Positions 25,001 to 34,530 of a stretch of DNA of 64,000 nucleotides are shown piece after piece; position 1 is the stretch's first letter, and the number at the start of each line of letters is the position of its first letter. Source of the stretch: Moniliophthora roreri (Eukaryota > Basidiomycota > Agaricomycetes > Agaricales > Marasmiaceae); NCBI GenBank assembly GCA_001466705.2, contig LATX02000181.1:558001-622000 (forward strand), read 5' to 3'. The notes beneath the pieces were generated by a model, which saw only the letters and a list, made by a program, of their open reading frames with translations, searched no databases and was not told where the DNA came from. The position numbers and the translations under genes are program-made.

Positions 25001-26340
25001 CAGGTGAAGGGTATGGCGGGCAAGTATATGGTGTCTGACTCGGCCAACACTGCAAGTACCCCTTACCCTCATTTCTGACGGTGCTGGGCAGGTCTCCAGA
25101 AGGCCATGTTCTTGGGTGGTATTGGTGGCTGAAAACTAAGGTTACGGTATTAGCGGGTAAGGGTGCACCATCAATTTTTGAGCACCGTGATACACCCGTG
25201 TATAACTGGCTCCCGTGCTGATCGTGATCAACACGGGAAAGCTGGGGAATTTCGGCAAAGGCAACTTGTTCGGCCTGTCCCAGCGGCCCATCGATCGCAA
25301 CGATAAGAGGCGGCTCGCCCAGTTGTTGAGTACTCGGCAACTTGCGCAAAAGTGACGATTTTGGCGTATTTCCGACTGCAGAGTCTATCAAAGTTAGCTT
25401 CAGGTCCGTCCGTGGATGCACCAGCTGGGTTGGTTAAACGTTGAGGCCTGATAGTCAGGAAAAAGCGACAAGATGACAACACGCAAATGTGCTGTTGAAA
25501 GCAAAGAACCCCCGACACCTCGCGCGTTTAGGCGCTTTCAATTCCACGTGAATACAAGTGAGTTTAGAGTAGAATTGCGTAAGTGTTGGGCGGGCTCGGA
25601 CAGAAAACCGATGCGCAGGTTGCTGTGCGATGGTTTCACCTCCATCAAGATCTACGTTGACACATCACATCCTTTGGATATTGAGTAGGGTTGCCAAAAG
25701 TACCGTATTAAGATTACGGCGGTACGATTGTACGGTACTTGACATGTTAACAGTCTACGGGCGTACCTAGTGACAGCCGTTATACGGATTACGGGTGGCA
25801 AAATGTGATTTCTCTTGTATTCGTGTTAATAGGCTCTGATGCGATACAGGACCGGTGATGACAGAATCAAGTAGCCATGGGCGACGATGCAGTGGGTAAT
25901 GGAGGTGAGATTTATTCGAGTCGCATCTAAGAGCTTGACGGCATTAGTGGTAATTACTGCGAGAGAAAGTGAATCCGCACCTTTATTCAAAGCAACTTAG
26001 ATCACCAAGCAGCCTTGCGTGAAACCCCCCTTCTAATTCATTGACGGCGTGGACCTAGACTACCGCCCAAGATCGAACTACCTTTTATCGGACTTGTTAT
26101 GGGTGTCCTTGAAGTAATCTGGTGATGGAAGGTAAAGTGAATAGTTGAAACAGAAAGAAAATATGAAGGTTCCCATCGCCGAGAGTCAGAGTAGAAAACA
26201 TTGATCACGGTGGTCATGGCCTCGCGCGAGTCGGAGATATTTCCGACGTACATAACCGTCAACGGCTTTTCAAAACCTTCCTTCCCGACTGTCATCCGCC
26301 TGCTCATTTCGTCTGGTCTTATATGATGTATTCACACTCA
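22012..26340. repeat. Segmental duplication copy A (partner at 34531-38775)
   Basis: The sequence from about 22012 (gtagaagcagtaagacattg) to about 26340 (ttcacactcaacagtcaag) recurs in the same orientation at 34531-38775 with high identity by eye. It carries the DUF6534 gene at 22858-24748, a ~700-bp segment with protein-like but unrecognised minus-strand frames (24942-25421), and the ~450 bp ahead of the first CmcJ-like pseudogene. In the DUF6534 part most differences I sampled between the copies are C/T or G/A transitions. Copy B has small deletions relative to A (for example around 37690-37770). Confidence 0.85.
22858..24748 (-). CDS. DUF6534-family integral membrane protein, copy A (integrity uncertain)
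   Basis: Starts at ATG 24748 (MDTSSITADPGSTFGSFLV, ending in a TG|GT splice). Following exons show the layout of this mushroom-specific seven-TM-like family: YGVTCLQTWYFFRHYN, LETLHEIMAIHAVYYYLI with NYANPLASLDIVWSVL, VFTVSNKKGWWICVIL, EDVICASAISYYLHRGRSGI, TDTLINKLIAHAINNGALT, and a C-terminal Ser/Thr-rich tail after GFIRLNSRQYHR. The function of the family is unknown; it is predicted to lie in a membrane. I could not settle every intron phase, notably around 24430-24550 and 23840-23990, so the gene may be damaged. It lies in CpG-depleted DNA and has a close copy at 35393-37260. Confidence 0.6.
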
Positions 26341-27515
26341 ACAGTCAAGCCCGAAATGTCTTCCCAAGTTCTTGATCTGCCAGTCGGCATCAGGCATGCT
26401 GGTTATGAAGCAAAAATTCGTCTCATTATAGCTTTGTTGCTGCAAAAGGAGCCAAGCTTGCACTGAAATGGGCCTGTCTAGCTGAAGCAGAGAAAACATG
26501 AGCAGATGGAACTGCCTGTCGAGGTGAGCAAGAACTTGATTCGTCATACACTTGATTAATTGACTATGTCTTGTCATTTTGCTAGGTTCTTCCTTGACGG
26601 ATTCCCTAATCTGTCATAACCCTCTTCAGATATGCATCCTCGCACTTTTAGTTTTTGCTGTGGTCAGAGGAATGTTTTGGTATCGAGATCGGCAACCCCC
26701 AAATTTGACCTGGAAAACCTTGTCGAACACGCGTATCTCCCATACCTCGAACCCTTCTAGCCATCAAGTTAGCTTAGGGATTCATGATGAAGCCTCCTCT
26801 GGTCGTCGACATCCACTGGAACGTCTATGAAGGAGTTTCGGAAGTCAAAAGACATGTAATGGTGTGCAACGCTCTTTTCTCGCCCGACCCAATCTGATAT
26901 CAATCTAAAAAAAGGCTTCATCAGTTGGAACACCTAAGAATTGCTGTTTGAACTACTTCTCTTCGGCTCTCTTTAGCTGTCCGTTACCACAGCGGAGGCG
27001 ACAATGGCTTTTCATGCTCCGAAAAACGTGGACCTGCTTCATTGGCTCACGTCGACCAAACTCCCCTCACGAAGATGATGCCGCCGAGCACTTCTCCCGA
27101 ACTATCAACCTCTGGCGTCCCGTCTCGCATCCAGCGCTAGACTGACCGCTTACGATATGCGATTACTGTTTAGCTAACCGGAAAGAGGATGTGGTACCGG
27201 TGGATTTGATGTACCTGATAGAGCGGAGGAGACATTTGGTGTCGAGTATAACCCTGAACACAGTTGCGAGGGATCATGCTGGAGGTCATCTTGATCAAGC
27301 GGTTCGTTACTTGGTCTATTTCATGGGTATCGGAGCTGACACGGCTGAATCGTAGCTATGATTCTTTCGAAGACGGAAGTGTTGCGGTGCTTACACCTCA
27401 TACCACTTTCGAAAATACAACTACTTCCGAGGGAAGCCCTTTCAGAGAGTCCATTGAGCTCAGAGCTCTTGTCGTCCCAGTCCTCGATATGCAGCAGGAG
27501 AGATACTGCTAGTAT
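26341..27515 (+). pseudogene. CmcJ/AsaB-like hydroxylase/desaturase pseudogene, copy 1
   Basis: Plus-strand segments match the fungal CmcJ/AsaB (GA4-desaturase-like) oxygenase family in order: the GPASLAHVDQTPLTK region (~27040), INLWRPVSHPALD (~27100-27140), KEDVVPVDL (~27185), and near the end DGSVAVLTPHTTFEN and RESIELRALVVPV (~27375-27480). The frame changes after the HVDQT segment and again after VPVDL, and the INLWRP frame ends in TAG/TGA, so it cannot give a full product. Related copies are at 31722-32975 and 38776-40045. These enzymes are tailoring oxygenases or desaturases in secondary metabolism; the family call rests on motif patterns. Confidence 0.6.
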
Positions 27516-28525
27516 ATCTCTCAGTGTCGACTACCTATCCTTCAAGTTCCCGGAGGCACTGCTCGCGCCAAAGTCCCAAAGACAACGTGGAAAGGCAGCT
27601 GAACCGAAGCGAGGAGGTGGGATAGAGTCGTTTAGGAGTGGTGGAGTCAAGATGCCGGAGGAAGGGGACGAAGAATGTGATGGCATCTCTGGTGGTTGTT
27701 TTGGCGGAAGCGCCGCGACACGTTCGGGAAAGCTGATGAAATGGAACGAGTTCAAGTGGATTTTGTTCATTGTGAATGCTTTGGTGTGTCTATTGCCTCT
27801 TTTGACGACACGTTATTTATCGAGTTATGTTCGCAGCTAAGCATGTACTCCCTCACCGCACTCGTATTCTGCCTCCTCACCTAGTTTAACGTCTGGGTCC
27901 AAGCATACATCATCCGTGTCGGGAATCGTCCAGAACTCGTCGCGTCCACTACTGCTGCCTCTGCCGGGATTGGGGTCTTCTCTTTGGCTTGTACCTGCTT
28001 CGCGTGGCTCCTGTGTGGCCTCTTGACAAGCCAGCATGAACCATTTCGATCGAATGCCATTGGGGCGTGGAATGCCGAAATCACTCAAGGGAATAACTAG
28101 AGCAGTTCGTGTATTGGAAGAAAAAACATAAGGCTAGGGCTAGATTTATACTACAGACATGTTTAAGAATATAGAAAGGACACGCGCAAACACGGAGTTC
28201 TCTTGGTGTCTAGAATACAAGGCAGAAATGAGATAAGCGAAATTGGAGCATCCGAGACGCCTTGGCGCTGGAAGCTGCGCGGCAAACCCTGTCATTTACA
28301 TCTATCAAACGACTGCTCAACCGTGTGACAAGACATTTGTTGATTGCTTCTACTTACAAGGATGACGCCGCCCTATGTCAAGGGTGCCTATTCGTTAGCT
28401 TCGTAGGCGCTCTTCAGACGAAACTTACCTAGGCTCTTCACGTCGCTTCGATTCATTTCCATCAACCTGCAAATACGACCATCAATTTGTTGGTTAAGAA
28501 ACTCTTATTTGCTTGAAGCGTACAT

Positions 28526-29173
28526 TTATGAAGCATCCTATCGTGATGAATGTCTGTTCGTCAGCACGGCATGGGCACAGGGGCAAAACCAACTGACCTC
28601 TGCACGACGACCCCAGATAAATTCGTCAGTCTATACAACGCGTTCAGTTATGGAACAGTGCTCTTGTCTGAGTCGAACGTACTTCGATCAAGTTGCTGTC
28701 CTGCAGCAATATTAACATGTCAGCCACGCATGCGCTATACCATGGATGTAAAACCAACTGACTTCTGCACGACGGCCCCAGATAAATTCGTCAGTCTATG
28801 CAACTCGTTCAGTTATGGGACAATGCTCTTGTTTGAGTCGAACGTACTTCGATCAACTTGCCGTCCTGCAATAATATTAGCTCGTCAGCCACGCATGCAC
28901 TATACATGGATGTAAAATTAACTGACCTCTGCACGACGGCCCCAGATGAGTTCGTCAGTCTATACAACTCACTTAGCTATGGAACGGCATTCTTGTTTGA
29001 GTCGAACGTACGTCGATCAACTTGCCGTCCTGCAATAATATTAGCTTGTCAGTCGCGCACGCGCTACACATGGATGAGATTAGACGTACATGTGGCGGAA
29101 GATCGGATACATCTACAGGACTGCCGAACACGAGTGTTATGGCCGCGAGAATGACAGTAGTTTTGAGGTTCAT
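28526..29173 (-). CDS. Repeat-containing secreted RiPP precursor (dikaritin/UstA-like)
   Basis: Eight exons, all in phase 0: 29090-29173 (signal peptide; MNLKTTVILAAITLVFGS), then alternating 18-nt exons (29012-29029, 28848-28865, 28683-28700) and 33-nt exons (28927-28959, 28763-28795, 28598-28630), and a last exon at 28526-28537 ending in TAA. The 18-nt exons read DGKLID, DGKLIE and DSNLIE. The 33-nt exons read TDELIWGRRAE once and TDEFIWGRRAE twice. So three 17-residue repeats follow a signal peptide, each with a conserved Trp-Gly directly before Arg-Arg, a typical Kex2 site. This is the layout of UstA/PhomA-type precursors, and a UstYa gene lies divergently 1.4 kb away. An alternative 3' end uses exons 28429-28466 and 28378-28387. 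Expression and product are unknown; some dikaritins are mycotoxins, but nothing here shows toxicity. Confidence 0.75.
28598..29029 (-). repeat. Three tandem ~165-bp units carrying exon-intron-exon-intron
   Basis: Equivalent exon borders recur every 164-165 bp (28959, 28795, 28630). Each unit holds an 18-nt exon, a 52-nt intron, a 33-nt exon and a 60-62-nt intron. Unit 1 (28927-29029) and unit 2 (28763-28865) are most alike; unit 3 (28598-28700) carries changes in the 18-nt exon. A fourth, decayed unit can be traced at about 28460-28590, where the 18-nt exon has become Asp-Ala-Ser-stop. Confidence 0.85.
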
Positions 29174-30583
29174 TATCTTTATGAGGGTACTTGGGATCTA
29201 TTCGGATTCGCGCGCCATTTAAATACGTTCAGAATACATCGCTGTGGCGACATTTGTTTGAATTGTACCATACTTGCTACCGTGCCAATCGCTTGAGGTT
29301 TGTCAGCAACGGGTATCAGGTGGATGGATTTCGATGGACCGTCACCTAAATAGGGCCAGCACTTGTCCTGGTTCAGTCACAGGTTAAATAATGAAAGTGA
29401 AAAGAAGGCATACCATCGACATTAAACCATAATTGGAAGGTCATTTTGACGAGGTGGAACGCGACTGAAATGTTTTTTTCCAAAAGGATTATCCAGGGAA
29501 AACAATAGACTAGAGATGAAATAGAGATGTACGAGCTGTAGGGTTGCCCATCCCTGTCTTGATGGTCTTTGGAAGAGTGCCGCGTCTGGGCGCCTGATTC
29601 TCTCCTCAACTATCACTATCCACCAAACACAAGGGGTCTCACAACAGTCAGACAGTCTCATGTACACGTATTTGTGCGTAATGCAAACTAAAAATTTGAG
29701 GTGGGTTTGCCCCGGGGGGGGAAGAGATAGAGAGCAGAAAGTTGAGTGCGCGGTGCGTCAATAGTGCATTCTGATGAAATACACTGGATAACCTACTCAC
29801 AACTTCGGCCACTCGGTGGTTTTGAGGGCACACAGGGCTTGTGACGTTCGTCTCGAAGGCAATTGACGCAGAAGCTCGATACGCTCGAATGATGGTCACT
29901 CACGAAAGAGCTCGGGAAGAAAATCACAGCTGCTCAACTCAGATCTCTCATCACGGCTTCCCATGTTCCTACGCGCTTCATACGTCCCCCAGATCAGAGG
30001 TGGGAACTTCAATTCAGCAGTCAGACAGGAGTTTCTCAGACTCGTCTGTATCTGAGATGACCCGATAGACTGGATGTTTCCACCAGAGCATTCCTGTCTC
30101 CGCTGGCGAATATACTGCGACCAATGCTTTCCTAGCTTCTCGGACGCATGACAAAGGAATATGCTTCAGAGAGAGATAAGGATTACTCGAAACTTGTACG
30201 TTAAACCTGGGACATTAATAGTTATAATTTATCTTCTACGGGACTTTTTTCGCATCTCGGACTCTTGGTCAGCTCTTGCGCATTTTCAACTTCACCAGGA
30301 CACATGCTCGCCGTAGAAGGCCGGTTACAGGCCTACACCACCAGGGGTACATGCTGCCTTCAATCCTGGCGCAACGAGGGCGTGTTACGTATCAAGCTGT
30401 CTGTTCGGATCTGAGGAATGATAAACCTGGCTCGTATTTACGAAATGTGGGGTAGAATTCCTACTTATCTTGTGGCAGCACTAGCTATACTAACTATAAT
30501 CGGTAGTCAATTGTTGGTGTGCACATTAACCCAGACAGACCACGCACAAGTCTTTGCTCCTGCCCCCGTCATTACTGCCATTC
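29174..30583. promoter_or_regulatory. Divergent intergenic region between the RiPP precursor and UstYa genes
   Basis: 1.4 kb between the two start codons. The frames inside it (for example 29648-29899 minus and 29841-30068 plus) show no domain. It must hold both promoters, so shared control is plausible, but I see no palindromic site I would name. A hydrophobic frame at 30418-30603 is discussed under rejected items. Confidence 0.4.
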
Positions 30584-31590
30584 ATGGCTCAAGAAGCGTA
30601 TAAATCAGAAGATTACACTCCTCTCCTACAAAACGAACCAGACGTGGAGCTCAAGCCAACGATCTCTCGAGACCGTTACTCTCGAGTCAAGAACGTAATC
30701 ATCGTTATCCAGTTCATTGTTATTGCCTCGATGCTTTTGCTGGCATCGACTACTTCCCAATGCAAGAAGAGTTCACCTCTGCTTTACTGTGAGTTCATGT
30801 CGACGGTATTGCATTCGACAAATGTGCTTACCAGACCCACAATTCGGCTCAGCACCAGTGAATCACCTTCTTGAGGAGAAGATAGTCACGTTTCGCAACG
30901 CTATCGGTAATGACACCACGAAATACATGGGGGATCCATCTCCAGAATTGGATAAGGCATGGGATGACCTGTATGGATGTAAGTCAGCGTTGACTATGCT
31001 TGCTTGCTCGAGAACTCTTCTTACACGGTAAACAGTTGGGATTAACAAGATCTCGAAGGATGATGCAGACCAGCTCCCTGTCAAGACGGTCCGAATTCCG
31101 AGCGATCCCGACCATTATGTGGTTGCACTAGATGTGTATCATCAGCTGCACTGCCTGGTGAGTCTTCCTGTACGCAAGTGATCGACAATAACTCGACAGC
31201 CAACGATTTATTCAAAGAACCTGATTCGAAAGGCGTTTTATTGGGACTATTATCACAAGCTGCACCCTGGACCTGTGATCAATTCCAGCATAAGTGAAGA
31301 AGAGCATGTCCCTCACTGCATCGAGCATCTTCGACAGAGTATCGTTTGCGCATCAGGTCAGACAGCTTGAATTGCTGCGCATTGCTAGGGTGCTGATATT
31401 ACCTGTTATAGACGTCAGCGCTATCGTATGGTACTGGGATGTGGAAAAAAACAAGACCATAAGCCGTCCAGCTGTTCCTCATACGTGCAAAAATTTCGAC
31501 AAGATCAGCGAGTGGGCGAACCAGCCGGAAAATCGGATTTATTGGAATGAATTTGACTTGTATGTGAAGCCTCCCAGTGACGATGAGTAG
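30584..31590 (+). CDS. UstYa-family (DUF3328) oxidase, RiPP macrocyclase candidate
   Basis: Five exons join in frame to 262 aa: 30584-30788, 30835-30978, 31036-31157, 31218-31356 and 31412-31590. Residues 1-35 are a polar cytosolic tail, followed by one TM segment (NVIIVIQFIVIASMLLLAS, ~40-58) and a luminal domain. The two family signatures are present: HQLHCL (~152-157, ending exon 3) and HCIEHLRQ (~190-197) with Cys further on. The length matches UstYa proteins (~230-270 aa). Known members oxidatively cyclise dikaritin precursor peptides (ustiloxin, phomopsin, asperipin) in the secretory pathway. The divergent neighbour at 28526-29173 is a fitting substrate. No break was seen. The family assignment is strong; the reaction here is inference. 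Confidence 0.9.
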
Positions 31591-31721
31591 ATAGTTGGGA
31601 TAGAAAGGAAATATAAAGTTTTCATCTCCGAGAGTGCAAAGTAGAGAACATTGGCCATGGCGGCTCGTGGGAGACTTCGGGATCTTTCTTCTCGACTGCT
31701 ATCCGCCTGTTCGCTTCGTCT

Positions 31722-32975
31722 CGTCTGATGTATTCCTACTTGAACAGCCAAATCCAACTTTCAAATGTCTTTCCAAGATCTTGATCTGCAAGTCGACGAC
31801 AGCCGTGCTTACTGCGAAGCAAAATTCCATCTCATTATACTTTGCCTGCCGCAGGAGATAAAGAGGGGCAAGGCTCGCGTTGTGGGTCTGTGTAACTGAG
31901 CAGAGAGAACGGGAGCAGATGGGACTGCCCGTCGAGGTGAGCAAAAACTTGATTCATCATACACTTGATTTAAGTATTGACTACTTCTTGTCATTTTGCA
32001 AGGTTCTTCCTTCACGAATTCCCTACTTTGTCATATATCCATCCATTCTCGCACCAAAAATTTTGGCTGGGATCAGAGGAACGTTTCGGTATTATCAAGA
32101 TAGACATCCCTAAAATTTGACCTGGAAAATCTTGTCGAACACGCGTATCTCATGCGTGGGCACCTCACATGGCCTCGAACCTCCTCCAGCCTATAAAAAT
32201 AGCTTAGGGACCCATGGTGAGGCTTCCTCTGGTCGTCAATATCTGCTGGAACGTCTATAAAGTGGTTTCTGAAGTCAAAAGACACGTGATGGTATGCAAT
32301 GCTCTTTTCTCGCTCGGCCCAAGCTGATATTAATCTAAAAGAAAGGCTTCATCAGTCGGAATATCTAAGGAATACGTCTCTTCGGCTCCCTTTAGCTGTT
32401 CGCCACCACCGCGAAGGTGACAATGGCTGTTCATACTCCAAAAAGCGCGGACCTGCTTCGTTGGCTCACGTCGACCAAACTCCCCTCACGAAGACGAAGC
32501 ACGAAGACGAAGCCGCCGAGCGCTTGAAGCACCTCTCCCAAATCGGCAACCTCTGTTGTTCCATCTCGCATTCTGCGTTAGACTGACCTCTTGTGGTGTA
32601 CGGTTATTGTTCAGTTAACCCGAAAGAGGATGTGGTACCGGTGGATTTGGCGTACCCTGATAGAGCGAAGGAGACATTTGGTGTCGAGTATAATCCTGAG
32701 CACAAATTGAAGTATTCGCGAGGGATTACGCGATTACGCCGGAGGACATCTTGATCAAGTGGTTCGTTGTTTGTTCCATTTTGTAATTATCGGGGCTGAC
32801 ACGGCTGAATCGTAGCTATGATTCTATCGAAGACGGAAGTGTTGCGGTGCTTACACCTCATACCGCTTTTGAAAATACAACTGCTTCCGAAGGAAGCCCT
32901 TTCAGGGAGTCCATTGAGCTCAGAGCTCTTGTTGTCCCAGTCCTCGATATGCAGCAGGAGAGATACTGCTAGTAT
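31722..32975 (+). pseudogene. CmcJ/AsaB-like hydroxylase/desaturase pseudogene, copy 2 (directly downstream of UstYa)
   Basis: Same family as the copy at 26341-27515. Segments in order: RHHREGDN then KKRGPASLAHVDQTPLTK (~32410-32490), RLKHLSQIGNL with ISHSALD and a stop (~32525-32583), NPKEDVVPVDLAYPDRAKET and FGVEYNPEHK (~32617-32705), then DSIEDGSVAVLTPHTAFEN and RESIELRALVVPV (~32822-32940). The frame changes and stops between segments exclude a full-length product. Similarity to copies 1 and 3 ends near 33075. It begins 130 bp after the UstYa stop in the same orientation, consistent with a former cluster member. Confidence 0.65.
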
Positions 32976-33092
32976 ATACTCTAGTGTCAACTACCTGACC
33001 TCCAAGTTCTCGGAGGCACTAATCGCACCAAACTCTCAAAGACAACGTGGAAAGGCAGCTGAACCGAAGCGAGGACGCCGGAGGCACTTGTG

Positions 33093-34530
33093 ATGCATAT
33101 AGAGCGGGTTTGTAAGGGATGTCGTAGTCAGAATTGCTGTATATATAGTTATATTACATTTACTTTTAATACTTGGATGTACGCCTGTAGATTGCAATAT
33201 ACACAGTCTTCCTTATATTGTTTAGATATGTTACAAATCTGAGGCTGAGGCTGAGGCAATTACTAGTGTTATCTTTGGTAAAAATGACCCTAAACCATGC
33301 ATTACCCCCTTTACCCAGCATTACCGGTAATGGGTAGTTACAAGTTTGGATTTATCTGGATTCGTTCTTTATCCATTTTTCACTTGGGGGGATTTTTGGC
33401 CATCATGGAATTTTCTCCCATGAAAGTGAACATGATTCAATATATTCACTCTAGAATGAAATTCACCCATGTACATCTCATTTCATGGTAACCCTACTTA
33501 CATAAATGGCTATTTACGAGTCTGAGCTTACGAGGATTCGTCTTCTTCAGCCGGTTTTTTCCTTATATGGAAGGTATAAGATGGGTGGGAAAGTTGTGGT
33601 TCGATAGATGTCGATAGATCCTTTTGTTTGGTTCGTTCCGTCATCTGTCATCGCGTCGATTAGCTACAATGCCTGGACGCCAGAAAACGGACTTGTACTT
33701 GCCATCGGACCCTGATGGCCCACTGCGGCAAGTCTACATAGACATCAGTATGAGCAGTGGTAAATTTCTCAGTTTTTTATTCTTTCAACTTGAAAGAGAA
33801 ATATATGCTGCACCTTATTAATGTCATGTTCAGTTTCATAGGGAATTTTTCCATCACCTCACTTGGCTCAAAAAAAGTACAAGTTTTGCCTCATGGAAAC
33901 TTTTTCCATCAATTGCAGTAGCTCTTTCTCATCAGAGGCAACCACATATTCAACACTGACCTCAATGTAACATTATTGAATTTGACTACATGGAGACAAG
34001 ATTATAAGGCCTGCTTCACTCTGTATGCAGCAGAAAGTGAGACTTGAGTGAATATTAGCTGCACCTACTAATACATCCACATGTTTCATTGCACCCAGTA
34101 ACATCAGATCCACTCCATACTTTGCTGGCAGCAAATTTACTGGAGAGAATGATAAAGAAAAACCAGACTTATTCCCATCAGTGGCTCACAGTGACCCACT
34201 CCTGGCAAGTTATGACTCCACTAACTGGTCAATCACTTAGGTAACTTGTCATGATTTTCATTACAGGGAATAACATCACCAATCAGTTGTACAGGCAGTA
34301 ACTTATTATACCCTACTCATCATGAAATCCCTTAACTTATTATGATTTCATATTACCAGTCACCTCAAACTTAGAGGTTGCATCAAATCAGTGAGGAGTT
34401 GTAGCCAATAATAGAGGTTAAAACCACCCCTCCACCCTCTGTTATTGAACCTCTATTACCTGGCATTGTCCTGTTGTGGGGTGTCCTTGTGGGTGTTGGG
34501 GGTTATACTGACTTGACATTTTGTGTGATA
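33093..34530. other. Non-coding stretch; CpG-poor and AT-rich from about 33770
   Basis: No recognisable gene. A short frame starting at ATG 33669 (MPGRQKTDLYLPSDPDGP) looks protein-like for about 30 codons and stops making sense near 33765, where the composition shifts to AT-rich DNA almost without CpG. It could be the 5' end of a gene cut off by that segment. A triple GAGGCT run lies at 33241-33257. Confidence 0.4.

Noticed and set aside
26038..26307. UstYa or oxygenase N-terminal exon in the segment ahead of the CmcJ-like copies
   Set aside because: The segment resembles the 3' flank of the UstYa gene (31590-31720), not its coding part, and its frames are not conserved.
28598..29029. CRISPR-like array of regular repeats
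   Set aside because: This is eukaryotic DNA; there are no unique spacers, the whole ~165-bp unit is repeated and it is coding.
28509..29154. Plus-strand open frames with an internal tandem repeat (TDLCTTAPDKFVSLYN-like)
   Set aside because: They are the complement of the RiPP precursor repeats; the minus strand has a signal peptide, regular splice sites and dibasic sites, the plus strand has none of these.
30418..30603. Small hydrophobic ORF just upstream of UstYa
   Set aside because: It overlaps the UstYa start in another frame, has no homologous pattern and is most likely chance in the promoter/leader.
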